From: UBA5018 sp947463165
Lineage (GTDB): Bacteria; Cyanobacteriota; Cyanobacteriia; PCC-6307; Cyanobiaceae
Direction of reading: 5' to 3'
Assembly: GCA_943371245.1 (NCBI GenBank)
Contig: CALRTY020000011.1
Coordinates: 1-64,000, forward strand
Length of the DNA: 64,000 nt
Below, piece after piece: positions 1-8,384 of the stretch (the stretch's first letter is position 1; each line of letters opens with the position of its first letter). The translations under genes were made by a program, and so were the position numbers. The notes under the pieces were generated by a model, which was not told where the DNA came from, did not search any database, and saw only the letters and a program-made list of their open reading frames with translations.

Positions 1-675
1 GCCCAGGCCGTCAGCCTGGGCGGTAATCTGGTCACTGTGAATGATGCCGCAGAAAATCAATTCCTGGTAAATACCTTTGGTGGCACCGAGAGACTATGGA
101 TTGGTTTTACGGATGAAGTAACCGAAGGAGCATTTAAATGGGCGAACGGAGAGGCGGTTACCTATACTAACTGGGCGCCGGGTGAGCCCAATAACGTCGG
201 CAATGAAGACTACGCAGAATTCAATGCTGGTGGTGCCGGAAAATGGAACGATCTTCCTGGTTCAGGCTTCTCACGGAGGGGTATCATCGAAATCGGCAGT
301 TCGGCGGATACACTTGTGGGTGGACTCGGTAGTGATACGCTAACGGGAGGCCTGGGTAACGATGTATTCAGGTACACTAGTGTGGCGGAATCTGCGGTTG
401 GCGTGACCAATCGAGATACGATCACCGACTTCCAGCTTGGCCTGGACAAGCTGGACCTGAGTGCCATCGATGCCAACTCCTTGTTTGCACTTGATCAAGC
501 TTTTGGCTTCCTGGGTAGCAGTGCCACATTTACAAATGTGGGCCAACTACGCTACCAAGTGAGTGGTGGTAATCTGTTCCTGTACGGCAACGTCGATGCA
601 AATCTGGCCACCTCGGAGTTTGAGCTACAGCTGACTGGCCTTGCAGTTATTTCTGCGTCGAATATTATCCTATAA
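1..675 (+). CDS. C-type lectin / RTX-type calcium-binding exoprotein, C-terminal part
   Basis: The reading frame is open from the first base of the window, so the gene begins upstream and only its last 224 codons are seen. The first 100 or so residues resemble a C-type lectin-like domain: a WIGFTDE segment, then WANGEAVTYTNWAPGEPNN, an acidic patch and KWNDLP, which is the order of conserved Trp and Asn/Asp positions in that fold. Next come glycine- and aspartate-rich nonapeptide-like stretches (GGLGSDTLTGGLGNDVF) typical of RTX calcium-binding repeats. The tail (DTITDFQLGLDKLDLSAID) is typical of the C-terminal end of RTX and M10-like secreted proteins. Family knowledge suggests calcium-dependent folding outside the cell and type I secretion. 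Ligand and full size cannot be judged here. Confidence 0.8.
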   Translation, partial: AQAVSLGGNLVTVNDAAENQFLVNTFGGTERLWIGFTDEVTEGAFKWANGEAVTYTNWAPGEPNNVGNEDYAEFNAGGAGKWNDLPGSGFSRRGIIEIGSSADTLVGGLGSDTLTGGLGNDVFRYTSVAESAVGVTNRDTITDFQLGLDKLDLSAIDANSLFALDQAFGFLGSSATFTNVGQLRYQVSGGNLFLYGNVDANLATSEFELQLTGLAVISASNIIL

Positions 676-1188
676 TTAATATTTTAAAATTTTGATCTTG
701 CCTGGAATGCCTGGTTAGGTGTTTCAGGCTTTTGTGTATTGCAATGCCATCGCCGGCCAATGACATGGTCAATTTGGACGATTAAATCGCCGAAATATAT
801 ATTTTGATTTGTATTGTTCAGTCAGTGCGGTGATGCCTGGTGTGGTGACGCCTGATCAGGCAATGGGCTACAAGCCTTTAGCTGCGTCTCGTATCCTGGC
901 TTTGTCTGAGCTGCCTCGTTGGGGCTGCTGGGAGTTTTGCCACTGCCACTGCCACTGCTCTTGCGACTGCAGCGGCCTGTCGCCGCAATTGCTACTGGGG
1001 GCTGTGACGCCGCGGATCATGCTCCCAGCGGCAATCAAGGTGGGCCCCCAGCGGCAGTGGAGATGGGCTAGCCAGGGGCAATTAATTTGCCATGGGCATG
1101 GACTAGCCAAAGGTTTATGGGCTAGCCAAAGGCTGTGAATTTACCAAAGTTGTTGGATTGTTCAAAGCCTTTGGCCTCGCCACTGTAG
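676..1188. other. Non-coding stretch between the RTX-type gene and hsp20
   Basis: No convincing gene is seen. The left part is AT-rich. Around 935-985 there is a short low-complexity run of (GCCACT)n type. Around 1065-1135 a GGCTAGCCA/ACTAGCCAAAGG motif recurs three times in imperfect form. Open frames on both strands here have repetitive, Cys/His-rich or Trp-rich translations that look like accidental products of this composition. Confidence 0.5.
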
Positions 1189-1632
1189 CTAATCAATAGG
1201 CACTAACACGGCAGGCGATTCGCTGGTCTTGGTTTTGGGGATTTCCACCTCAAGCAGACCATCGGAAAAGTGAGCCTTCATGGCTTCACTATTTACATTG
1301 CTCGGCAGGGTGAAGCTACGAATGAAGTTGCCGTAGGAGCGTTCTATCCGATGGGAGCGCCATCCCTTTTCTTCGCGCTCTTGCTTTCTTTCGCCTTCGA
1401 TGATCAGAACGCCGTGGTCAAGGAATACCTTCACGTCTTCCTTGCGGATGCCAGGTACCTCGGCTTTGATTTGAAAGGACTTCTCGCTCTCGCGGATATC
1501 CACCCTTGGGCACCACTCGCTCTCGCCCAAAAGCTCAGACGAACGGGCGAATGGCATGCCAAGAGACCGGGAATATCGATCGAAGATCATCTCGATATCA
1601 CGCAGTGGCTCCCATTTTGAGATGGCAGACAT
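1189..1632 (-). CDS. hspA: Small heat shock protein, Hsp20 / alpha-crystallin family
   Basis: This 147-residue cytoplasmic ATP-independent holdase would bind unfolding proteins during heat or oxidative stress. The alpha-crystallin domain runs from about residue 40 to 140. It contains the family motifs FQIKAEVPGIRKEDVKV, VLIIEGERK, SYGNFIRSFTLP and the GLLEVEIPK segment near the C-terminus. The N-terminal arm (MSAISKWEPLRDIEMIFDRY) matches bacterial class A Hsp20 proteins, and the length is normal. The gene stands alone, with long non-coding stretches on both sides and the 20-bp repeat array just upstream. No CIRCE or other heat-shock operator was recognised. Confidence 0.95.
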   Translation of the reverse strand: MSAISKWEPLRDIEMIFDRYSRSLGMPFARSSELLGESEWCPRVDIRESEKSFQIKAEVPGIRKEDVKVFLDHGVLIIEGERKQEREEKGWRSHRIERSYGNFIRSFTLPSNVNSEAMKAHFSDGLLEVEIPKTKTSESPAVLVPID

Positions 1633-1780
1633 GACGCCTAGTCGGAGTACATATCAATAGTAGATCGCGCCCCGGTAGATGCCGGCCGTTTGGGGTTGCG
1701 AATCCTATGCGAATGTGCTGCTAAATATCTGCGCTGAATCGACGCCGCAAGTCGGGTATGCCACCCAGAAGCTCGCTAAG

Positions 1781-1980
1781 GTATCAATGTAATCGCAGAG
1801 GTGCCAATGGAATCATGACGTTGCCAGCGGAATCATGACGTTGCCAGCGGAAGCATGACGTTGCCAGCGGAAGCTTAACGTTGCCAGCGAAAGCGTAATG
1901 GTGCGAATAAGAATGCAATGGTGCCAATGGAATCGCAGAGGCGCTAATATAATCGAAAAGGTGTCAATGGAATCGCAAAG
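1781..1980. repeat. Degenerate tandem array of about ten 20-bp units
   Basis: Ten consecutive units of exactly 20 bp keep register without indels from 1781. The central units (1821, 1841, 1861) read close to TTGCCAGCGGAATCATGACG; outer units drift towards GTGCCAATGGAATCGCAGAG. Each unit itself looks like two 10-bp halves. The array lies between hsp20 and the PEBP gene and no plausible protein runs through it. Confidence 0.8.
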
Positions 1981-2038
1981 GCAAGGAATCGGGCAAAGCC
2001 AAGGTGTCGCTCGAATATAATGCACGCGATAAGGCAAG

Positions 2039-2081
2039 GCATTACGCATGCCTAACGCATCGCGCACATAGTGCGTAATGC
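2039..2081. repeat. Inverted repeat GCATTACGCA / TGCGTAATGC
   Basis: A perfect 10-bp inverted repeat (2039-2048 and 2072-2081) encloses a 23-base spacer. A second short palindrome (AGGCAT/ATGCCT) overlaps the left arm. It sits about 210 bp upstream of the PEBP gene. It could be an operator or a transcript hairpin; there is no T-run to mark it as a terminator. Confidence 0.4.
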
Positions 2082-2290
2082 ATAAGCGCAAGCGTAAGTT
2101 GCAGGCAAGGGCAGAGTGCGCAAATGCAAGCTGTAGGTAGAGTTGCAAGATAAAAAAACTTCTGGGTTGGGTGGCCTCTGGAGATCCCGGCCACATACCT
2201 TTCTGGCCAATCCAGTCACGCATCAATTCAGTAACACAGCAATCCAGCAATCCAGCAACACAAAAATCCGGAGCGGGTGGAGGACGATTG

Positions 2291-2827
2291 ATGCTTGATA
2301 ACTGCCAGGCAAGCAATTCAAGCGCTGATGATCAGGCGAGCGTGTCTGCGCCGATGGGGATGCGCTTGTGCTCGCCCGCCTTTAATGAAGGAGGCATGAT
2401 CCCAGCTGTTTATACCGGTGATGGTCTGGATTTATCGCCGCCTTTACGTTGGGTTGGTGTGCCAGAAACCTGTAAAACCCTATGCCTGCTGATGGAAGAC
2501 CCAGACGCCCCGGCGGGTGCCTGGCTGCATTGGCTGCTCTTTGATATCCCCTCTACGGTGAATCAGCTGCGTGGTGGTATTGAACGTCGGCCGCTGCTAG
2601 CCAATGGCGCCCGCCACGGCAGGTGCTGGGGTATAGATCATCACACCCGCACCGGCTACTTTGGGCCGCTGCCTCCCTATGGGGAAATACATCGCTATTG
2701 CTTTACGCTCCAGGCCCTCGATTGTCGGCTTGGACTTTGCCCTGGAGCCACCTTGGAGCAGGTAACCAAAGCCAGCGAGGGACACATTCTCAGCATAGAT
2801 ACCCTCACTGGGCTCTATGGCCGCTGA
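2291..2827 (+). CDS. YbhB/YbcL family Raf kinase inhibitor-like (PEBP) protein
   Basis: A 178-residue protein of the phosphatidylethanolamine-binding family. Family marks include FNEGGMIPAVYTGDG, the PPLRWVGVP segment, the ligand-pocket motif LMEDPDAPAGAWLHWL, and GYFGPLPPYGEIHRY near residues 120-135. The start at 2291 is chosen because GGAGG lies 7 bases upstream; an in-frame ATG at 2354 (MGMRLCSP) is the other option. Bacterial members are cytoplasmic or periplasmic and their substrate is mostly unknown, so no reaction is assigned. The gene converges on the MpaB-CoaE fusion gene and their 3' ends overlap by 23 bp. Confidence 0.9.
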   Translation: MLDNCQASNSSADDQASVSAPMGMRLCSPAFNEGGMIPAVYTGDGLDLSPPLRWVGVPETCKTLCLLMEDPDAPAGAWLHWLLFDIPSTVNQLRGGIERRPLLANGARHGRCWGIDHHTRTGYFGPLPPYGEIHRYCFTLQALDCRLGLCPGATLEQVTKASEGHILSIDTLTGLYGR

Positions 2828-4331
2828 TGCCCCTGGCCGCCAGGGCTTGGCGCAACTGGGATTCCAGGGCCTGCAAATCGCTGCGGTTATCGATCAGCAA
2901 GTCGGTCAGGGGGCGCTTGCGCTCGATCGGCCACTGGGCCTGGATGCGGGCCTTGGCATCGGCCTCGCCGCAGCCATCGCGGGCCATCAGCCGTGCCAGC
3001 TGCTGCTCCGGCTCGCAATCCACCAGCCACACCTCGCTACACAGCGACTCCAGGCCGGTTTCGAACAGCAGCGGAATCATCAGCACCACCAGCGGTGCCT
3101 GCCGCAGCCGGGCCAGTTCGGCATCAAAGCGCTGGCGCACCAGGGGGTGGATCAGCTGTTCCAGCCAGCGGCGCTCATCGATGTCGTGGAAAACGATCCG
3201 GCCCAGGGCGGCGCGATCGATGCCGGCGGCCTCGGGGCTGGAGCTGAGCAACCCCTGGCCATAGCGCTCCAATACGGCCGCCGCCGCCGCCGACCCCGGG
3301 GCGAGGGCCTGGCGGGCGTAGAGGTCGGCATCCAGCAGCGGCAGGCCCGCCTGCCGCTCCAACCAGTCACCGGCCCTGCTCTTGCCACTGGCAATGCCGC
3401 CCGTGAGGCCGATGCGCCGCTGCTGGCCGCTCCAGCGGGCCCGGTTGAGCCGCGGCAGCATCGCCGGCGGTCCCAGCTGCTCCAGCTGGAAGCTGGCGCC
3501 ATAGCTGGGGGTGGGCCGCTGGGAATAGAAGCGGCTGTCGATCGGTGGCCGCAGCCGCTGCCAGAGGCCGGCCAGGCGGCTGCGGCAGCGCAGCGCGAGC
3601 AGCACGCTGCCCTGTAGCAGTGAGGGGGGCTGGGGCCAGCCGAGGCAGGCCGCCTCCGGGCCGCTGAGCAGGCTCGTCAGCACCCGCCTCAGCAGCGGCC
3701 GCAGCGGCGCCGGCCAGTCGCTCAGCAGCATGGCGAGGGTGGCATCGGCCACGCGCCGATTGCTGGCGGCGCTGGCGAAGGCTTCGGCCTCGTAGGCCTG
3801 GTTGAAGGCCACCAGCTCCGCCAGGGTCTGGGGAATGGCAGGGATGCCCATGCGTTCTCCCACCAGCCGCCAGAAGTGGAAGATCGCCTGCTCCTCCTGG
3901 GGGTTGAGGGGCCGCCAGCCGTAGCGGGCCAGCCAGCGGATCGGTTCACACACGAAGCTGGAGAGCACATAGAGGTAGTCGCGCCCGCCGATGGCGTAGG
4001 CGCCGTGGATGCGGTTCATGCGGGCGATCACGGCCCGGCCCCGCTCACTGTCCGGACCGCAGCGCAGCAGCTCGGCCACCATCAGGCCGGTGTCGTCGTA
4101 GCGCTTGCGCGGGCGCTGCTCAAATTCCCCCGTGCGCTGCAGCAGGCCGGAGATCGAGGGCAGGCAGAAGGTCTTGAGCAGGGCCAGCTCCAGGGAGCGG
4201 GTGATGTCCCAGGGGAAGCGGCAGCCGGCCAGCTGGTGGCAGAGGGCCACCGCGGCTGCCGAGCTGGTGGCGGCTGCCGAGCTATAGGCAGCTAGTGGGC
4301 TGGGCTCGGGCGTTGGGATCGAATCAGCCAC
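2805..4331 (-). CDS. coaE: Fusion: DUF2236/MpaB-type oxygenase domain + dephospho-CoA kinase
   Basis: One uninterrupted 508-codon frame encodes two unrelated domains. Residues about 307-505 are dephospho-CoA kinase, the last step of CoA synthesis: P-loop GLTGGIASGKS (about 308-318), LLDAD (332-336), IHP (394-396) and a lid-like RDGCGEADAKARI. Residues about 40-230 match the DUF2236/MpaB oxygenase family: WDITRSLELALLKTFCLPS, a KRYDDTGLM segment, ARMNRIHGAY, then SFVCEPIRWLARYGWRPL and GERMGIPAIPQTL. A Pro/Arg-rich linker (about 235-300) joins them. CoaE is normally about 200 residues and stands alone. The start is taken at GTG 4331; in-frame starts further in exist. The only in-frame Met just before the P-loop is residue 291, so internal initiation of a free kinase is possible. 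Confidence 0.85.
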   Translation of the reverse strand: MADSIPTPEPSPLAAYSSAAATSSAAAVALCHQLAGCRFPWDITRSLELALLKTFCLPSISGLLQRTGEFEQRPRKRYDDTGLMVAELLRCGPDSERGRAVIARMNRIHGAYAIGGRDYLYVLSSFVCEPIRWLARYGWRPLNPQEEQAIFHFWRLVGERMGIPAIPQTLAELVAFNQAYEAEAFASAASNRRVADATLAMLLSDWPAPLRPLLRRVLTSLLSGPEAACLGWPQPPSLLQGSVLLALRCRSRLAGLWQRLRPPIDSRFYSQRPTPSYGASFQLEQLGPPAMLPRLNRARWSGQQRRIGLTGGIASGKSRAGDWLERQAGLPLLDADLYARQALAPGSAAAAAVLERYGQGLLSSSPEAAGIDRAALGRIVFHDIDERRWLEQLIHPLVRQRFDAELARLRQAPLVVLMIPLLFETGLESLCSEVWLVDCEPEQQLARLMARDGCGEADAKARIQAQWPIERKRPLTDLLIDNRSDLQALESQLRQALAARGISGHRAQ

Positions 4332-4369
4332 GGCCGGCCGGCAGGATGCAGTCAGCCATCCTGCCGGCC

Positions 4370-5614
4370 ATGACCAATCCCTGGCTCCCCATCCCCGGTG
4401 GCCTCACCGCCCCTGCCGGTTTTCTGGCGGCCGGGATCACGGCGGGCCTCAAGCCCTCCGGCAACCCCGACCTCTCCCTGCTGCTGGCCCCCGAGGGGGC
4501 GGTCTGCGCCGGCAGCTTCACCACCTCGTTGGTGCGGGCCGCCTGCGTGGATCTCTGCGCCGAGCGGCTGGCGGCCAGCGGCGGCCGGGCCCGGGCGGTG
4601 CTCACCAATTCGGGCCAGGCCAATGCCTGCACCGGCGAGCGGGGCCTGGCCGACAGCCTGGCGGCCACCGCCGCCCTGGCCCAGCGGCTGGACTTGGCGG
4701 CCGAGGAGATTCTCATCTGTTCCACCGGCGTGATCGGCGTGCCGATCCCGATGGATACCCTCATCGCCGGCCTCGATCCACTGGTGGCGGCCCTGGCGAG
4801 CGATGGCGGCGAGGCGGCGGCCCGGGCGATCCTGACCACCGATCTGGTGGACAAGCAGATCGCCCTGGAGGCCCGGTTGGGCGGCCGCCGCGTGCGCATC
4901 GGCGGCATGGCCAAGGGCTCGGGGATGATCCACCCCAACATGGCCACGATGCTGGGCTACCTCAGCTGTGATGCGGGCGTGCCGGCCGAGCTGTGGCAGC
5001 AGATGGTGCGGCGGGCGGTGGAGCGCTCCTTCAATGCGATCACGGTGGACGGCGACACCAGCACCAACGACACGTTCCTGGCCTTTGCAGCCGGAGAACC
5101 CCTGGCCCCCGAGCACTTTGAGGCCCTGGAGGCCGGCCTCACGGCGGTGTCGCAACACCTGGCCCGGGCCATTGCCCGCGACGGAGAAGGGGCCACCTGT
5201 TTGATTGCCGTGCAGGTGGAGGGCGCTGTCGACGACGCCGCTGCCCGGGCCATCGCCCGCACCATCTGCGGCTCGTCGCTGGTGAAGTGCGCCATCCACG
5301 GCCGCGATCCCAACTGGGGCCGCATCGTGGCCGCCGCCGGTCGGGCCGGCGTGCCCTTTGATCCGGAGGCCGTGGCCCTGTGGTTGGGTGACCACCAGCT
5401 AATGGAGGCCGGCCAACCCCTGGTCTTCGATCGCGCCGCCGCCAGCCAGTACATGAAGGATCGCGCCAACGGCAGCTATCTCAGCGCCGATCCCGCCAGC
5501 GGCGACAGCGTGGCGATCCGCCTGCTGGTGGGGGCTGGTGCTGGCAATGGCATGGCCTGGGGTTGTGATCTCTCGGATCAATATGTGCGCATCAACGCCG
5601 ATTACACCACCTAA
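4370..5614 (+). CDS. argJ: Bifunctional glutamate N-acetyltransferase / ornithine acetyltransferase
   Basis: ArgJ recycles the acetyl group from N-acetylornithine to glutamate in arginine synthesis and, in bifunctional forms, also makes N-acetylglutamate from acetyl-CoA. The 414-residue product begins MTNPWLPIPGG, followed by TAPAGFLAAGI, as ArgJ proteins do. It carries LTNSGQANACTG, the self-cleavage site NMATML (cut between Ala192 and the nucleophile Thr193), VDGDTSTNDT and HGRDPNWGRI. ATG 4370 is preferred because it fits the family N-terminus; ATG 4346 in frame is an alternative. The gene is divergent from the MpaB-CoaE gene with only 38 bp between the chosen starts, so the two may share a promoter region. 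Confidence 0.97.
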   Translation: MTNPWLPIPGGLTAPAGFLAAGITAGLKPSGNPDLSLLLAPEGAVCAGSFTTSLVRAACVDLCAERLAASGGRARAVLTNSGQANACTGERGLADSLAATAALAQRLDLAAEEILICSTGVIGVPIPMDTLIAGLDPLVAALASDGGEAAARAILTTDLVDKQIALEARLGGRRVRIGGMAKGSGMIHPNMATMLGYLSCDAGVPAELWQQMVRRAVERSFNAITVDGDTSTNDTFLAFAAGEPLAPEHFEALEAGLTAVSQHLARAIARDGEGATCLIAVQVEGAVDDAAARAIARTICGSSLVKCAIHGRDPNWGRIVAAAGRAGVPFDPEAVALWLGDHQLMEAGQPLVFDRAAASQYMKDRANGSYLSADPASGDSVAIRLLVGAGAGNGMAWGCDLSDQYVRINADYTT

Positions 5615-5623
5615 TATCTCTAG

Positions 5624-5643
5624 AGCAGCCAAGGTCTGCTTTT
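5624..5643 (+). terminator. Possible weak terminator after argJ
   Basis: AGCAG at 5624-5628 pairs with CTGCT at 5636-5640, with inner CC/GG pairs, and is followed by four T residues. It lies 10 bp past the argJ stop. The stem is short, so this is tentative. Confidence 0.35.
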
Positions 5644-5841
5644 CCCTGGGGCAATCCAGTCAAGATCAGTCCTGCAACCATTGCATCGATAAAGTTTCGC
5701 CATTGCATCTATAAATAGGCGGGCTGGGAACTTATGGGATGGCACGCCAGGAGCTCTTAAGGAATTCTTCCGCTTAAAAGTGTGTGAAGCCACCGTTCCA
5801 GGCTCCCTTGGCTTGCCATTGTTATCGCCTGTATTGGCACC

Positions 5842-6000
5842 ATGATGGACCAGTATCAAAATATACTTCTGTTAACGGCGATGCACTGGGATTGCGACGG
5901 GGAGCTTTGCTCCGATGATCTAGGGCAATTGCTGGGGATGTTGACGGCACTAGAACTTGATTCTCCGAGTCAAGAATTGGCCGCCCATGGCAAGCCTTAA
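5842..6000 (+). CDS. Possible small acidic protein, unknown
   Basis: A 52-codon frame begins with two ATG codons (5842, 5845) and ends TAA at 5998-6000. The product is acidic and leucine-rich (LLLTAMHWDCDGELCSDDLG, then QLLGMLTALELD) and would form one or two amphipathic helices. No family is recognised and no Shine-Dalgarno sequence is seen. The surrounding DNA is AT-richer than the core genes, which makes a chance frame possible. It is listed because its composition looks protein-like, not because a homologue is known. Confidence 0.3.
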   Translation: MMDQYQNILLLTAMHWDCDGELCSDDLGQLLGMLTALELDSPSQELAAHGKP

Positions 6001-6478
6001 TTAGCCGTCTAATCAGTCAATCGAGCGCTGATTATCGTATTTTGTGCCCATATTTGCTTTGCATTGCTGCCGGGCGTTGGCTAATGATTGCTCCCTGGGA
6101 TTTCTGAGCCTCAGGTACGCACTGGAGTGGTCCAGTAAGGGCAGCGGTTGATGGATGCCAGCTGGGCTGGCAGCAGCACTTGCCAAACCCTGCAGATTCC
6201 ACTATTGCCTTGGCAGCCGCTGAAGTTTTGACAGTTGTTGCAGCGCTGAAGAGCAGGGGGCATGGGTGTTAATTGCCGACGAGACCAGCATGGAACATCG
6301 CTTGCGCTTTCTTGGCATTGTGTTCGCAGAAAGCAAGATTTCCCCTGTGGCATCAGCGATCATGCAGGGCACCAAGCAGGCCGCTAAGTAGGCTGCCAAG
6401 CGATGTTGCCGCCGCAAAGGTGCGATTGCCACGGCTAACGAATAGAGGGCTAATTCAGTGATCCCCAGGTAGGGCGAC
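6001..6478. other. Non-coding stretch downstream of the small acidic frame
   Basis: Nothing supportable is seen. The frames on both strands have Cys/Arg/Gln-rich, low-information translations without start signals. Base composition is lower in GC than in the flanking core genes. Confidence 0.45.
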
Positions 6479-6571
6479 TCAGCTGGCGATTAGGCCAAGG
6501 GCCACCTGAACCACCAGCAGGCCCACCAGGGCAGAAAGCGCCAGCAGGGCCGGCAAACCAGAAGAAACCAT
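6479..6571 (-). CDS. Possible 30-residue single-span membrane peptide
   Basis: ATG at 6571 opens a 30-codon frame ending TGA at 6479. After a short polar start (MVSSG) the product is almost wholly hydrophobic (LPALLALSALVGLLVVQVAL) and ends LGLIAS, so it would be a single transmembrane helix. Its size recalls small photosynthetic-complex subunits such as PsbX, PetL or PsaM, but it matches none of those that I can recall, and no function is claimed. An in-frame GTG three codons upstream could also serve as start. It is divergent from the Rieske oxygenase gene. Confidence 0.4.
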   Translation of the reverse strand: MVSSGLPALLALSALVGLLVVQVALGLIAS

Positions 6572-6838
6572 GTCATCCACCGCAGAGCGTACGTATTTCT
6601 AAAGACAATCTTAAGAAGGTGTCGTAGCGATACACACTTCCCTGTAAACCTTCTCTTTTCTTCACGGGGCCGCTGATGCGTCCCCCCGGGCAACCCCGCC
6701 CCAGCAAGGCCGCAAACCTTCCGCAACCCAGGGCGCTTGGCTGCAAGCGGGTGCGAGCCAGCGCCGAGTTTTTGGCGGCCTGCACCGACACCAAGCCCAC
6801 GGGCCTGCCAGCATCCAGCTCCTGGCCCTGGTGCTGCG

Positions 6839-8155
6839 ATGCCTGCAGAAGATTCGATCTGGCGCCGCAGCTGGTACCCGGTGGCCTTTCTCAAGGATCT
6901 GCAGCCGGAGCGTCCCAGCGCCTTCACCCTGCTGGCGGAGGATCTGGTGCTCTGGTACGACCGCCAGGCCGGGAGCTGGCGGGCCTTCGCCGACGTCTGC
7001 CCCCACCGGCTGGTGCCCCTCTCCCAGGGGCGCATCAACGGCCAGGGCGAGCTGGAGTGCCCCTATCACGGCTGGTGCTTTAACGGTGAGGGGCGCTGCA
7101 CGGCCATCCCCCAGGCGGATCCCGGCGCCAGCATCGACACCCGGCGCAGCCAATGCCGGCCCTACGCCACCGCCGAGGCCCAGGGGCTGCTGTTTGTGTT
7201 CAGCGGCGATTCCGCCGAGGCGGCAGCCGTGCCCCTGCCCCTGGTGCCCGTGCTGGAGGAAAACCCATCCGCCTGGACCGTGCAGGACTCCTTCCGCGAT
7301 CTGCCCTACGACGCCCTCACCCTGCTGGAGAACGTGCTCGATGTGAGCCATGTGCCCTTCACCCACCACGCCACCGTGGGCAAGCGGGAGACGGCCGGGC
7401 CGGTGGCCCTGGAGCTCACCGCCAGCGGGGCGGCGGGTTTCAGCGGCCTTTGGCGGGAGGGGCCCCGCCGCGGCAGCCTCGGCAGCCAGACCACCGAGTT
7501 CACGGGCCCCGGCCTGATGATCCACGACCTCACCACCAAGGCGGGCGCCCGCTTCCAGACGGTGGTCTATGCCACCCCGATCCGCCGCGGTGCCTGCCGG
7601 CTGTTCGTGCGGCTGCCCTTTTTCTTTGGTTCCCCCTGGCCGGGTCGGCTGCTGAAGCTGCGGCCCGAGTGGTTGCAACATCTCGGCAACCACGTGGTGC
7701 TGGAAGACGACCAGCTGTTCCTGCACTGGCAGGAGCGGGTGCTGGAGGAGCGAGGTGGTGGCACCGCCCTTGCCCGGGCCTGCTACCTGGCCACCCGCTC
7801 CGATGTTTACGTGAGCGCCCTGCACGACTGGGTGGAGCTGGTGGGCGGCGGCCCTTTCCCTGGGGCACCCCTGCCGGAACGGCTCAATGAACTACCGCTG
7901 CTGGAGCGGTTTGACAGCCACACCCGCCACTGCCACAGCTGCCGCAGCGCCGATCGGCGCCTGGCGGTGCTGCGCCTGGGCTCGGTGCCGGCGGCGGCCC
8001 TGGCCCTGGTGGCCGCCGCCTGGTGGGGGCCCACGGCTGCCGGGGCGGCAGCTATGGCCCTGGCCCTGGGGGCCGCCGGCGCCTGGCTCCAGGCCGGCCG
8101 CTGGCGCCAGGCCCTGCGTTTTGGCTCACCGCTGCCGCCCCGCAACCGCAGTTAA
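6839..8155 (+). CDS. PAO/Tic55-like Rieske non-heme iron oxygenase
   Basis: A 438-residue membrane-attached oxygenase of the pheophorbide a oxygenase / Tic55 / PTC52 group. The Rieske 2Fe-2S motif is complete: C54-x-H56 in CPHRLVPLSQG and C74-x2-H77 in CPYHGWCF. The mononuclear-iron segment follows as LLENVLDVSHVPFTHH. The C-terminus has the HTRHCHSC motif (CxxC at 365-368) that marks this subgroup, then two hydrophobic helices (about 380-398 and 402-420). ATG 6839 is chosen because the frame upstream of it is low-complexity Pro/Ala and MPAEDSIWRRSWYPVAF matches family N-termini. Substrates in cyanobacteria are not settled; tetrapyrrole or aromatic ring oxidation is an inference from the family. 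Confidence 0.9.
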   Translation: MPAEDSIWRRSWYPVAFLKDLQPERPSAFTLLAEDLVLWYDRQAGSWRAFADVCPHRLVPLSQGRINGQGELECPYHGWCFNGEGRCTAIPQADPGASIDTRRSQCRPYATAEAQGLLFVFSGDSAEAAAVPLPLVPVLEENPSAWTVQDSFRDLPYDALTLLENVLDVSHVPFTHHATVGKRETAGPVALELTASGAAGFSGLWREGPRRGSLGSQTTEFTGPGLMIHDLTTKAGARFQTVVYATPIRRGACRLFVRLPFFFGSPWPGRLLKLRPEWLQHLGNHVVLEDDQLFLHWQERVLEERGGGTALARACYLATRSDVYVSALHDWVELVGGGPFPGAPLPERLNELPLLERFDSHTRHCHSCRSADRRLAVLRLGSVPAAALALVAAAWWGPTAAGAAAMALALGAAGAWLQAGRWRQALRFGSPLPPRNRS

Positions 8156-8183
8156 TTAGGCAGGTTTCCGGGGGCTTCCTGGC

Positions 8184-8384
8184 TCAATAGCCAGAGTCGG
8201 CAACGCAGAAGCCCTGGCAGGAAATACCGTTGCTGGCGGTGCGACCGCAGTGGCCGCACAACAGGGGATCAGCGCCGGGCTGTTCGGCAGGCTGAGTTGG
8301 TGCCCCGGCGCCGGGGGCAATTAATTCAGACGGGAGGGGGAAACGGTTGGCGGCCGTCCCCGGCGGATCCTGCGGCAGGGTCAA
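8184..8384 (-). CDS. Small protein with zinc-ribbon-like cysteine motif
   Basis: A 66-residue product. The first 40 residues are Pro/Ala-rich and probably disordered. The last 25 hold CGHCGRTASNGISCQGFCVA and end DSGY, that is CxxC followed by CxxxC, spaced as in a small metal-binding knuckle. I recall similar short C-terminal motifs in uncharacterised picocyanobacterial proteins, but no name or function can be given. The gene is convergent with the Rieske oxygenase (29 bp between stops). Confidence 0.65.
   Translation of the reverse strand: MTLPQDPPGTAANRFPLPSELIAPGAGAPTQPAEQPGADPLLCGHCGRTASNGISCQGFCVADSGY

Noticed and set aside
809..1138. Open frames on both strands with Cys/His- and Trp-rich translations
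   Set aside because: They follow from (GCCACT)n and GGCTAGCCA low-complexity DNA, lack start signals and resemble no family.
1781..1980. CRISPR array or repeat-protein gene reading of the 20-bp units
   Set aside because: There are no spacers, and a 20-bp period shifts frame each unit, so it cannot code a repeat protein of that period.
5620..5859. A 79-codon minus-strand frame downstream of argJ
   Set aside because: It overlaps the putative argJ terminator and shows no protein-like pattern or start signal.
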